A stretch of DNA of 6,308 nucleotides, taken from contig JANXNO010000380.1 of the NCBI GenBank assembly GCA_025354075.1, forward strand, positions 1 to 6,308, read 5' to 3'. The DNA is from Burkholderiales bacterium. Lineage in GTDB: Bacteria; Pseudomonadota; Gammaproteobacteria; Burkholderiales; Casimicrobiaceae. A model generated the notes under the pieces. That model was not told the DNA's origin, made no database searches, and worked only from the letters and a program-made list of their open reading frames with translations. Positions 1-6,203 of the stretch are shown here, in pieces. The translations under genes were made by a program, and so were the position numbers. How positions within the stretch are numbered: position 1 is the first letter of the stretch; every line of letters starts with the position of its first letter.

Positions 1-129
1 GAAGGATCAGTATGCATACAAATACCGGTGCTACGAGCTTTTGCGTATCCCACCGGATGTTTCGCTTCACTCAACATGACAACGTGGTCTGTAGGGCTGC
101 GGTCTGAGGCACGTAACTAATCGGGAAAA
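1..129. other. Left-edge spacer, possible tail of an upstream gene
   Basis: No gene can be identified here. Frame 2 reads open from the edge to a TGA at 77-79 and would encode about 25 residues with a plausible C-terminal composition (it contains YKYRCYELLRIPPDV), so the end of an upstream + strand gene is possible. The other two forward frames are also open for about 110-120 bases, so openness alone proves nothing. The stretch just before the next gene has only a weak purine tract (GGGAAAAA, 123-130) as ribosome-binding signal. I see no convincing promoter or terminator. Confidence 0.25.
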
Positions 130-1140
130 ATGATGTTGAACCGCAAAACAAAATGGGCGATCGCGGCTCTTTTTCTACTTCTACTCGCCGGCGTTTGGTG
201 GCGCTTTGATGGCATCAACTCGTCATCTTCGGCACTAATGAGCGCCGGGGTACCAGACGCCGCGCCATCATCCAGCGTCTACATAGGAACTTCAGTTAGC
301 CAGGCGCCACAAATCGAGGGTGCAGTGACAGATAAACCCGATCTAAGAGCACCCCTAATGGATAAGGCGCTCACCGTGAGCGAGGCCGCGCGAACGCCAG
401 AGTTGTCGACGCTGCTCAATGAAGTGCGTCGATCAAGCGATCTGTTTTTGCGAGAATACGTCGTGTACGCGCCCGCAGAGTTGTGCTTCGCTACCATTGT
501 GGCGCGCAGTAATGAAATTTTGCCGCTGCTCGATAGTAAGCAACACCTAGTACCAAAGGTGAAGGCGGAGCTTGGGAAAAGTCATGCAGCTGCGCTCGAC
601 CGTATCGGCCAGCGATGCACTACCTATTCGGGCGATGGGCACCTGCGGGACGCCTTAGCCCGGGAGCTTAACGCGGCGCGAGCACCGCTCACGACGATCA
701 AAAATACGCTCTTGCTCACGAACCCAAACTTGAGTGCGGAAGATAACAAGCGCTCGATGTTCGATGCGGTGCAAGCGGTCTTCGCCTCGCCCAATGCACC
801 GCTGATGCTGTACATGACGAATCGAGGCGTGGCTCGCATGAGTCAACCGTTCGTTTCAACCATGATTCCGAAGGAATACAGCGGCGAGGAAGTGCAGTTC
901 ATCGCGATGTACGCGGCACAAATCGCAGCATGCCGGGCAGGTGCGCCTTGCGAGCAAGGCACCATCGCACGTGACACAGTCTGCGCACGATATGGTGAAT
1001 GTGATGCGCCCGATGTTGAAGGTGCCTATCGTCGATTGCACCAACTGTATGAGGTTCCATTCTCCGTCACGGAATCAGTAGTGGCACAGTACCAGCAGGC
1101 GCTAGCTCAGAGGAGTGCTCGAATCCTGTTGCGCGACTAG
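130..1140 (+). CDS. Membrane-anchored protein of unknown function with Cys-rich C-terminus
   Basis: I do not recognise a named family. The 336-residue product starts with a short basic segment (NRKTKW), then one hydrophobic helix at about residues 9-24, so it is probably an inner-membrane-anchored protein with its body in the periplasm, or possibly a lipid-free uncleaved signal. Residues 30-75 are Ser/Pro/Ala-rich and look like a flexible linker. The rest is predicted to be mainly helical. There are six cysteines: C119, C163, C268, C274, C285 and C291. The last four have the spacing C-x5-C-x10-C-x5-C, which would suit disulfides in a periplasmic domain. Uncharacterised proteins of xanthomonads and some betaproteobacteria end in a similar Cys-rich block, but that resemblance is from memory. 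Two adjacent ATG codons (130 and 133) could start it; the GGG at 123-125 suits 133 slightly better. It stands alone, 87 bp from the convergent neighbour, with no visible terminator. Confidence 0.82.
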   Translation: MMLNRKTKWAIAALFLLLLAGVWWRFDGINSSSSALMSAGVPDAAPSSSVYIGTSVSQAPQIEGAVTDKPDLRAPLMDKALTVSEAARTPELSTLLNEVRRSSDLFLREYVVYAPAELCFATIVARSNEILPLLDSKQHLVPKVKAELGKSHAAALDRIGQRCTTYSGDGHLRDALARELNAARAPLTTIKNTLLLTNPNLSAEDNKRSMFDAVQAVFASPNAPLMLYMTNRGVARMSQPFVSTMIPKEYSGEEVQFIAMYAAQIAACRAGAPCEQGTIARDTVCARYGECDAPDVEGAYRRLHQLYEVPFSVTESVVAQYQQALAQRSARILLRD

Positions 1141-1227
1141 CGTGATGGGCGAATGACGGGTTCAAGCACACGCTAAATTTTTTGCCGGTGAAGCGCCCGC
1201 TACCCAGCATTGCAGGCACAATGAAAG

Positions 1228-1635
1228 TCAGTAGTCTTCAGCTCGCGCTGGCGCGGCGACATCCCGCGGCGTCTCCCGCGACATTCGCCACGCCGTATCT
1301 GGCAGCAACGTCGCCACGGCATCGGCGTCAAACGTAATCTGCAATTCGTTATCGACCGCGAAGCTCAAAAAGAAGCGAAACAATCGCGGCTCAAGCTCAG
1401 CCAATTCACGCCGCACGATCACGCATCGCAGGCCGTCGCGCAGCGCGGGCGTGACCAGCGGGCTGTAGCGCAACTGCTCATCTGCGCCGAAGGCCGACAT
1501 CACGCCGCATAAGCGATCCGACCAATCACTCGGACGAAATTGCTGACCGTTCAACGTGAGCCCCTTGATGATGAGGTCACTGTCGACAGAAAATGCGGGG
1601 GCGGGATCGAGCGCTGGGTACGCGCTATTGGTCAT
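1228..1635 (-). CDS. DUF3579-like protein
   Basis: A 135-residue, probably cytosolic protein with no signal peptide or membrane segment. The core (about residues 20-105) carries blocks I associate with DUF3579: LIIKGLTLNGQQFRPSDW (21-38), DRLCGVMSAFG (40-50), RYSPLV (56-61), a Cys-Val-Ile-Val strand near 71-74 and SFAVDNELQI (91-100). The biochemical function of the family is unknown to me. My recollection is that in many betaproteobacteria a DUF3579 gene sits beside argF and argG, usually in the same direction. Here it lies next to argF but is transcribed away from it, with a 118-bp shared spacer before the argF ATG. That supports the family call and may hint at a link to arginine metabolism, but only by location. 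The first 18 residues are Ala/Pro-rich and look non-conserved, so a later start is conceivable, although the ATG at 1635-1633 is the best visible one. Its ribosome-binding signal is weak. Confidence 0.75.
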   Translation of the reverse strand: MTNSAYPALDPAPAFSVDSDLIIKGLTLNGQQFRPSDWSDRLCGVMSAFGADEQLRYSPLVTPALRDGLRCVIVRRELAELEPRLFRFFLSFAVDNELQITFDADAVATLLPDTAWRMSRETPRDVAAPARAEDY

Positions 1636-1694
1636 GGACGGCCTGTTATCAAGGAGCGCCTCGCGCGTGACGCGGACATCACTCCATTAATTCC

Positions 1695-1718
1695 GATTTT
1701 AGCAACGCGGGTAAAATC
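1695..1718. promoter_or_regulatory. Symmetric element and candidate divergent -10 boxes for argF and the DUF3579 gene
   Basis: GATTTTA (1695-1701) and TAAAATC (1712-1718) form a perfect 7-bp inverted repeat with a 10-bp spacer, in the spacer between two divergent genes. Each arm contains TAAAAT read outward (1712-1717 on +, 1701-1696 on -), a five-of-six match to the sigma-70 -10 consensus. The + strand box would place transcription starts near 1724, giving a leader of about 30 nt before the argF ATG. No good -35 hexamer sits at 16-18 bp from either box, so promoter activity is inferred. The dyad could equally be a repressor or activator operator. It does not match the enterobacterial ArgR box in detail. 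Confidence 0.38.
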
Positions 1719-1753
1719 TTGTTTTGACACGCCCAGTCCAACTAGCAACGCCT

Positions 1754-2718
1754 ATGCCCAAGGCCATAATTAACGCGTCCGGCAGCAAATCGGCCCCGGT
1801 CGCAAACGTTCGCCACTTCCTGCAAATATCGGATTTCTCGGCAGAGGAATACGCGTATCTGTTCGAGCGTACCAAGATCATTAAGGATCGCTTCAAGCGC
1901 TACGAGCTGTATCACCCGCTGCGCGACCGAACACTGGCAATGGTGTTCGAGAAGAATTCGACGCGCACCCGTGTCTCGTTCGAAGCGGGCATGAATCAGC
2001 TGGGCGGCTCAGCGATTTTTTTGACCAGTGAAGCGTCGCAAATTTCGCGTGGCGAACCCGTCGAAGATTTGGCGCGTGTGGTCAGTCGCATGGTAGACGT
2101 CGTCATGATCCGTACCTTTCATCAGCATGTGGTCGAGACGTTCGCTGAATATTCGCGGGTGCCGGTGATCAATGGGCTCACCGACGATCATCATCCGTGT
2201 CAGGTGCTGGCCGATATTTAACGTTTGTCGAGCAGCGCGGCGAAATCAAGGGCAAGATCGTGACCTGGGTGGGCGATGCCAACAACATGCTCAATTCGTG
2301 GCTGCAAGCGGCGAAGGTGCTGGACTTTATGGTGCATGCATCAACGCCGCCCGGCTACCAAATTCCAGACGCGATGCTGGCGATGGCCGACGGTCATGTG
2401 AAGGTATTCACCGACCCGCTGGAAGCTGCACGCGGCTCGCATCTGGTCACCACTGATGTGTGGACGAGCATGGGTTTCGAAGCGGAAACCGAGGCGCGCA
2501 AAAAGGCGTTTGCCGACTGGTGCGTCGATAAGGAAATGATGGCGCTCGCCGATTCAGCCGCACTATTCATGCACTGCCTGCCTGCCCATCGCGGCGAAGA
2601 AGTCACCGCGGGCGTAATTGACGGGCCGCAAAGCGTGGTGTGGGACGAAGCGGAGAACCGCTTGCATGCGCAGAAGGCGTTGCTGGAGTATTTGGTGGTG
2701 GGCGAAGTGCGTTCGTGA
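1754..2718 (+). pseudogene. argF: Ornithine carbamoyltransferase, frame broken by one base
   Basis: ArgF joins carbamoyl phosphate to ornithine to give citrulline in cytosolic arginine synthesis. The first frame (1754-2221) encodes 155 residues with the carbamoyl-phosphate signature STRTR (69-73), SRGEPVED (98-105), MIRTF (118-122) and HPCQVLADI (147-155), then hits TAA at 2219-2221. The coding continues without loss in the -1 frame from 2218 to the stop ending at 2718, with WVGDANNMLNSW (172-183), TTDVWTSMGFE (233-243) and the ornithine-side HCLPAHRGEE (274-283). Joined, they give about 321 residues, the normal family length. Restoring one T in the run 2217-2219 turns ADI-stop into ADILTFVEQ, which fits relatives (ADIFT-like). 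Everything else is well conserved, so this is either a very recent mutation or a sequencing/assembly error in a short T run. I chose ATG 1754 because conserved sequence begins after it; TTG 1724 in the same frame is the alternative. No clear Shine-Dalgarno precedes either. Confidence 0.93.
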
Positions 2719-2726
2719 GTGTTTTT

Positions 2727-2790
2727 GTAGGAGCGGCTTGCCGCGACACCAGCTATGCGATGTGCGTTGGTCGCGGCAAGCCGCTCCAAC
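2727..2790. repeat. REP-like inverted doublet (REPIN/BIME type)
   Basis: Two copies of the same unit lie head to head. GGAGCGGCTTGCCGCGAC (2730-2747) pairs perfectly over 18 bp with 2770-2787, across a 22-nt centre. Including the outer tetranucleotides (GTAG at 2727-2730; GTTG read on the - strand from 2790), the arms are 21 bp with one mismatch. Each arm is itself a small hairpin (GCGGC-TT-GCCGC). A 5' GTAG-type tetranucleotide followed by an imperfect palindrome, in an inverted pair between genes, is the known layout of REP doublets mobilised by RAYT (REP-associated tyrosine transposase). No T tract follows the hairpin on either strand, so it is not a standard intrinsic terminator, though it may slow transcription or protect the argF mRNA 3' end. 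No transposase gene is in the window and I see no second copy here. Confidence 0.8.
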
Positions 2791-2807
2791 AGTGACACAT
2801 CAGTCGT

Positions 2808-3431
2808 GTGATTGAAACCGTCACCATCGACCCATCGTTCGTGGTCGTCAACAAGCCCAGTGGGCTGCTCTCCGTCCCCGGTCGCGGGCCTGATAAGGCG
2901 GACTGCCTCAGCGCCCGTGTGCAGGCCGAATTCCCCGAAGCATTGGTCGTGCATCGCCTTGACATGGAAACGTCGGGGCTCATGGTGTTCGCTCGCAGCC
3001 TGGATGCGCAACGCTCACTCAATCGTGCATTCGAGCAGCGGCTGGTTGAAAAATACTACGTTGCCATCGTTACAGGCGTTGTTGAAAACGACGACGGCAC
3101 GATTGATCTGCCGTTGATCTGCGACTGGCCGAATCGCCCACGGCAGATGGTGGACCATGCGATTGGCAAGCCTTCAACGACACATTACGTCGTGCTGGCA
3201 AGAGACACAACGCTTATGCAAACACGCGTCGGTCTCACACCCGTCACGGGTCGCAGCCACCAATTGCGAGTTCATATGGCGAGCCTTGGCCACGCGATCA
3301 TTGGCGACAGTTTGTACTCCAAAACCCCGCCGCCCGAGGGGCAGCGTTTGCTGCTGCACGCGGCAAAACTGGGTTTTCCACATCCAGTCTCTGGCGAGCC
3401 AGTCAATTGCATCTCTGACGTGCTTTTTTGA
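2808..3431 (+). CDS. rluA: RluA-type dual-specificity pseudouridine synthase
   Basis: This enzyme isomerises specific uridines to pseudouridine; E. coli RluA acts on 23S rRNA U746 and tRNA U32 in the cytosol. The 207-residue product has the family motifs in order: VVVNKPSGLLSVPG (12-25), the catalytic loop HRLDMETSGLMV (49-60) with nucleophile Asp52, PLICDWPNRPRQ (102-113), GKPSTTHY (120-127), GRSHQLRVH (148-156) and RLLLHA (180-185). The block PLICDWPNRP and the short length (E. coli RluA is about 219 residues) point to RluA itself rather than RluC or RluD, and there is no N-terminal S4 domain. An in-frame TGA at 2793-2795 means the GTG at 2808 is the first usable start. It lacks a clear Shine-Dalgarno and lies 17 bp after the REP-like doublet, so its own promoter must lie in or before the repeat, or it is read through from argF. 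Confidence 0.93.
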   Translation: MIETVTIDPSFVVVNKPSGLLSVPGRGPDKADCLSARVQAEFPEALVVHRLDMETSGLMVFARSLDAQRSLNRAFEQRLVEKYYVAIVTGVVENDDGTIDLPLICDWPNRPRQMVDHAIGKPSTTHYVVLARDTTLMQTRVGLTPVTGRSHQLRVHMASLGHAIIGDSLYSKTPPPEGQRLLLHAAKLGFPHPVSGEPVNCISDVLF

Positions 3432-3557
3432 ACGCGCCGGCTCAGGATTACGCAGCCTAAGGTTTTCAATTCGCCCGCGTTTTCCACGTTTCGCGCTTGT
3501 TGCCCGCGATTCATCGCCTGCCCATCGCGCAATTTCGGTTGTCTCAATACATTACGT

Positions 3558-3580
3558 TTCATGGCACTGACGCCATTGAA
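3558..3580. other. Small imperfect inverted repeat upstream of the 57-residue ORF
   Basis: TTCATGGC (3558-3565) and GCCATTGAA (3572-3580) form an inverted repeat with one extra T and a 6-nt centre. It ends 20 bp before the ATG at 3601, so it could be a leader hairpin or a small operator. The rest of the spacer from 3432 to 3600 shows no convincing promoter hexamers and no intrinsic terminator for rluA; the T6 run at 3424-3429 is inside the end of rluA and has no hairpin before it. Confidence 0.25.
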
Positions 3581-3600
3581 CCTTAACGAAAGACAACACC

Positions 3601-3774
3601 ATGAAAACCGCTCAATTCCTCGGCACCCTCTCCACAGTAGAACGCGCTCTGACCGGCGCAATCGCAGTTACTGTGAGCCTGGTTTCAACGACCGTTATCG
3701 CCACCGCGTTTCAGAGCGCAGCCATCGTCGACAGCCACACGCTGATCGCCGTGCTCGTTAAAGCATTCGCATAA
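3601..3774 (+). CDS. Small single-helix membrane protein, unknown function
   Basis: An ATG-to-TAA frame of 57 residues that fits a small membrane protein. It begins MKTAQFLGTLSTVERAL, continues as a long Ala/Val/Thr/Ile/Leu stretch (about residues 18-43) able to span the membrane once, contains the short polar turn QSAAIVDSHT (38-47), and ends in a second, short hydrophobic segment with a Lys (LIAVLVKAFA). Just upstream, CGAAAGAC (3587-3594) is a weak but well-spaced ribosome-binding sequence. Supporting points are the sensible amphipathic and hydrophobic pattern, the isolated position between rluA and a convergent operon, and hairpins after its stop. I do not recognise the family. A signal-peptide-like role is less likely because no clear cleavage site or mature domain follows. 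It could also be a chance frame, so confidence is moderate. Confidence 0.55.
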   Translation: MKTAQFLGTLSTVERALTGAIAVTVSLVSTTVIATAFQSAAIVDSHTLIAVLVKAFA

Positions 3775-3796
3775 TTGGCAGTAATGCGAAACGTAA

Positions 3797-3810
3797 CAGC
3801 GCTCGCGCTG
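3797..3810. other. Short hairpin downstream of the 57-residue ORF
   Basis: CAGCGCTCGCGCTG can fold as a 5-bp GC-rich stem with a 4-nt loop, 22 bp after the small ORF's stop. A looser outer pairing (ACGTAA at 3791-3796 with TTACGT at 3821-3826) could enclose it. No T tract follows, so a terminator role is only a guess from position. Confidence 0.25.
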
Positions 3811-3836
3811 ACCACACGCTTTACGTATCCCACCTA

Positions 3837-3863
3837 CTCAATTCATCGGCACGATGAACTGAG
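3837..3863. terminator. Hairpin between convergent genes, possible terminator
   Basis: Positions 3837-3848 and 3852-3863 form a 12-bp inverted repeat around the 3-nt loop GCA (CTCAATTCATCG / CGATGAACTGAG). There is one A-C mismatch on the + strand, which becomes a G-T wobble in the - strand transcript. It lies between the + strand small ORF and the end of the - strand molybdenum hydroxylase operon, where a shared transcription stop would be expected. Neither side has a strong T run, so it is not a textbook intrinsic terminator. The remaining spacer up to 3951 holds only weak repeats. Confidence 0.35.
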
Positions 3864-3951
3864 CATCGCGCGGGAAGCCGAGGAAGCTTAAGCACGCGCG
3901 TTTCCCCGACGCAAAACTTGAGTTTCCTCTGCTTCTCGTGCCATTGCAAAG

Positions 3952-6201
3952 CTACGCCAAACGAAACGGCAAAGAGCGCAAACGCGTTCCAGTCGCTGCG
4001 TAAATCGCATTGCCCAACGCGGGCGCAATCGGCGGCACGCCGACCTCACCGATGCCGCCCAACGCTGCGCCCGAGTTGACGATCACCGTCTCAAACTGCG
4101 GGCATTCCGCCATGCTCATCAGGCTGTAATCGTTGAAATTGCTTTGCTGAACGATGCCGTCTTTCAGCGTGATGTTGCCTTTGAGCGCAGCTGTCAACCC
4201 GTAAATAGCGGCGCCAGAAATTTGTGCTTTCACGTTGTCGGGATGCAGCGCCATGCCGCAATCGACCGCGGTTACCACGCGGTGGACTTTGACGTCTTTT
4301 CCGACGACTTCAACATCAACGACCATGCAGGCGATGCTCTTGAAAGATTCGGCCAGCGCAATACCTCGGCCCCATCCTTTGGGCAATGCTGAACTCCACT
4401 GCGCAGCGCTCGCTGCTGCATCGACAACCTTGGCGAATCGCGGTTGATCTTTCAGTAGTTCAAGCCGGAAAAGATACGGATCTTTTTTCAGCGCCACCGC
4501 GAGTTCGTCGACAAACGTTTCGACGAAAAATGCGTTGTACGAATTGCCCACGCTGCGCCAGTATCCGGTCGGCACCGGCAGATCAACTTGTGCGTGATCA
4601 CATTTGAAATTGGCGAATGGATACGGCAATTCAGCCGCGCCGTCGGCGTTCGTTTTGTCTGGCGGAAAATCACCCGCAAACAACGGGTTCATGCGACCGA
4701 TGACACTTTTGCTGACACTCGGCCCGACCACGCGGTGATGCCATGCGCTCAGGCCATTTTTGTCGTCGAGCGCAGCGGTGAATCGGCAGGAAACCGCAGG
4801 GCGATAGGCGTCATGCTGAATGTCCTGCTCGCGCGACCAGATGAGTTGCACGGGCTTGCCGTTCGTGACCTTCGCGCAGGCGAATGCTTGCCGAATCACT
4901 TCGATGTCGAAGCGACGTCCGAAGCCACCACCCAGGTACGGCGTGTGCACGGTGACTGCGTCGTTCGCTACGCCGACATTGCCCGCCGCGAGCCATTGCA
5001 CGACGGTGGGTGCCTGATTGCCCGCCCATACGTCAACCTTACCGTCCTTGATTTGTACCGTGCAATTCAGGGGCTCCATCGCCGCATGCGCGAGGAAAGG
5101 GACACTGTACGCCGCCTCAATTCGCTGCGCTGCGGGCGTTGCGGCGATGACTTTTTCTGCTTTTCCGTATTCGCCAAACGTGCGACGAATGGGCGAAAAA
5201 CCACCGTCCTTTCCATCGAGCACTTCTTTGTAACGCGCATTGAGTTGATCACTGGATAGCACCGTTCCCGTTGCGCCGCCACCAATCAGTTCAGCCTCTT
5301 CCAGCGATTTTTTTGCCGACCAGTAGCTTGTGGAAATCACAGCCAACCAGTTGTCGCCGCGCACTTGATACAACACGTCCTTCGGCGGAGTACCGTTTTT
5401 CCAGCGCACTTCCTGCAACACGCCACTCACGAACGGAATGTGTTTGACCGTGGCGTAGAGCAAGCCTTCGGGACGCACGTCGATTCCGAATTGCGCCATG
5501 CCTAGAGTCTTTTCTACGACGTCGAGACGTGCCGGTGACGAGCCGAGAATCCTCCAGTCTTTCTGCGCCTTCACAGTCACTTTCGACGGTAGTGAAAGCG
5601 CAGCAGCGGCTTGCGCGAACTCGCCGAACGTTGCGCTTTTGCCAGAACCCACGTGCTTGACGACGGATTTCTCAATACTCAACTCAACAACGGGAACGTT
5701 CCACTTCGCAGCCGCCGTCGCGAGCAACACGCTTCGCGCACTGGCCGCTGCCATGCGCATCGGCTCCCATCCGTCGCGTGTGGACGTGGAGCCGCCCGTC
5801 ATCTGCACGCCGAGCACGCGCGCGGTGGCAATCATCGCGGCCTGCACCGGTGCCGGGGCGCTATCACCCAGCGCGGTGGTGTTGCCGTACACCGCGCTAA
5901 TGTGCGCCTGCTCGACGCGCACTTTGCTCCAGTCGGCGTCGAGCTCTTCGGCGACCAGCATCGCCAGCGTGGTGAAAACGCCCTGCCCCATTTCCTGTCG
6001 CGGCACCTGCACGATGATCGTGCTGTCGGGCAGGATTTTCAGCCACGCGTTGAACGCGGTTTCACCGTCTTTCACCGGAGGCTTGAACGATTGCGCGCCC
6101 GCGACGCGTCGCCATGCAAGCGTGGTGCCGATGACCAGTGCGCCGCCGACAACGCCCGTTCCGATCAGAAAGGCGCGCTTCGTTTTCGAGAATTTAGCCA
6201 T
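3952..6201 (-). CDS. Molybdopterin-binding large subunit, xanthine dehydrogenase family (IorB-like)
   Basis: This is the large, molybdenum-cofactor-binding subunit of a molybdenum hydroxylase of the isoquinoline 1-oxidoreductase/aldehyde dehydrogenase type, which oxidises an N-heterocycle or aldehyde and passes electrons to the [2Fe-2S] partner. The 749-residue length fits IorB-like proteins. Visible blocks are QEMGQGVFTTLAMLVAEE (69-86), TGGSTSTRDGWEPMR (135-149), AHAAMEPLNC (371-380), GGGFGRR (424-430), GYWRSVGNSYNAFFVETF (546-563) and GGIGEVGVPP (715-724), with Glu719 as the expected catalytic glutamate. The N-terminus SKTKRAFLIGTGVVGGALV resembles a Tat signal or anchor, but with Lys-Arg in place of Arg-Arg. 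I start it at ATG 6201 because GGGAGG lies 7 nt upstream and the upstream gene stops two bases earlier; the in-frame ATG at 6279 would overlap that gene. The substrate cannot be told from sequence. Confidence 0.93.
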   Translation of the reverse strand: MAKFSKTKRAFLIGTGVVGGALVIGTTLAWRRVAGAQSFKPPVKDGETAFNAWLKILPDSTIIVQVPRQEMGQGVFTTLAMLVAEELDADWSKVRVEQAHISAVYGNTTALGDSAPAPVQAAMIATARVLGVQMTGGSTSTRDGWEPMRMAAASARSVLLATAAAKWNVPVVELSIEKSVVKHVGSGKSATFGEFAQAAAALSLPSKVTVKAQKDWRILGSSPARLDVVEKTLGMAQFGIDVRPEGLLYATVKHIPFVSGVLQEVRWKNGTPPKDVLYQVRGDNWLAVISTSYWSAKKSLEEAELIGGGATGTVLSSDQLNARYKEVLDGKDGGFSPIRRTFGEYGKAEKVIAATPAAQRIEAAYSVPFLAHAAMEPLNCTVQIKDGKVDVWAGNQAPTVVQWLAAGNVGVANDAVTVHTPYLGGGFGRRFDIEVIRQAFACAKVTNGKPVQLIWSREQDIQHDAYRPAVSCRFTAALDDKNGLSAWHHRVVGPSVSKSVIGRMNPLFAGDFPPDKTNADGAAELPYPFANFKCDHAQVDLPVPTGYWRSVGNSYNAFFVETFVDELAVALKKDPYLFRLELLKDQPRFAKVVDAAASAAQWSSALPKGWGRGIALAESFKSIACMVVDVEVVGKDVKVHRVVTAVDCGMALHPDNVKAQISGAAIYGLTAALKGNITLKDGIVQQSNFNDYSLMSMAECPQFETVIVNSGAALGGIGEVGVPPIAPALGNAIYAATGTRLRSLPFRLA

Positions 6202-6203
6202 TA

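Noticed and set aside
44..54. 11-bp match CGTATCCCACC shared with 3824-3834
   Set aside because: A few 11-bp matches are expected by chance in 6.3 kb, and the flanks do not align further.
1724..1729. Perfect TTGACA hexamer as a -35 box for argF
   Set aside because: No -10-like sequence lies 16-18 bp downstream (around 1746-1753 reads CAACGCCT), and the start of transcription would fall at or after the argF ATG.
2213..2221. Programmed -1 frameshift in argF
   Set aside because: The site does not form a canonical slippery heptamer, argF is not known to be controlled this way, and I see no strong hairpin just downstream; a missing base is simpler.
2727..2790. Intrinsic terminator for argF
   Set aside because: The stem is strong but no T run follows it on either strand; the T5 at 2722-2726 precedes it. 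The nested hairpins fit a REP doublet better.
2394..3011. - strand open frame (205 codons) spanning the argF end, the REP doublet and the rluA start
   Set aside because: It crosses two well-supported genes and a repeat; no conserved motif is visible.
3272..3661. - strand open frame (129 codons) over the rluA end and the following spacer
   Set aside because: Half of it is antisense to conserved rluA sequence; the remainder is Arg-rich with no recognisable motif and no good ribosome-binding site.
4588..5259. Long + strand open frame (223 codons) opposite the molybdenum hydroxylase large subunit
   Set aside because: It is fully antisense to a gene with clear family motifs, has no recognisable domain, and its composition is that of a reverse-complement shadow.
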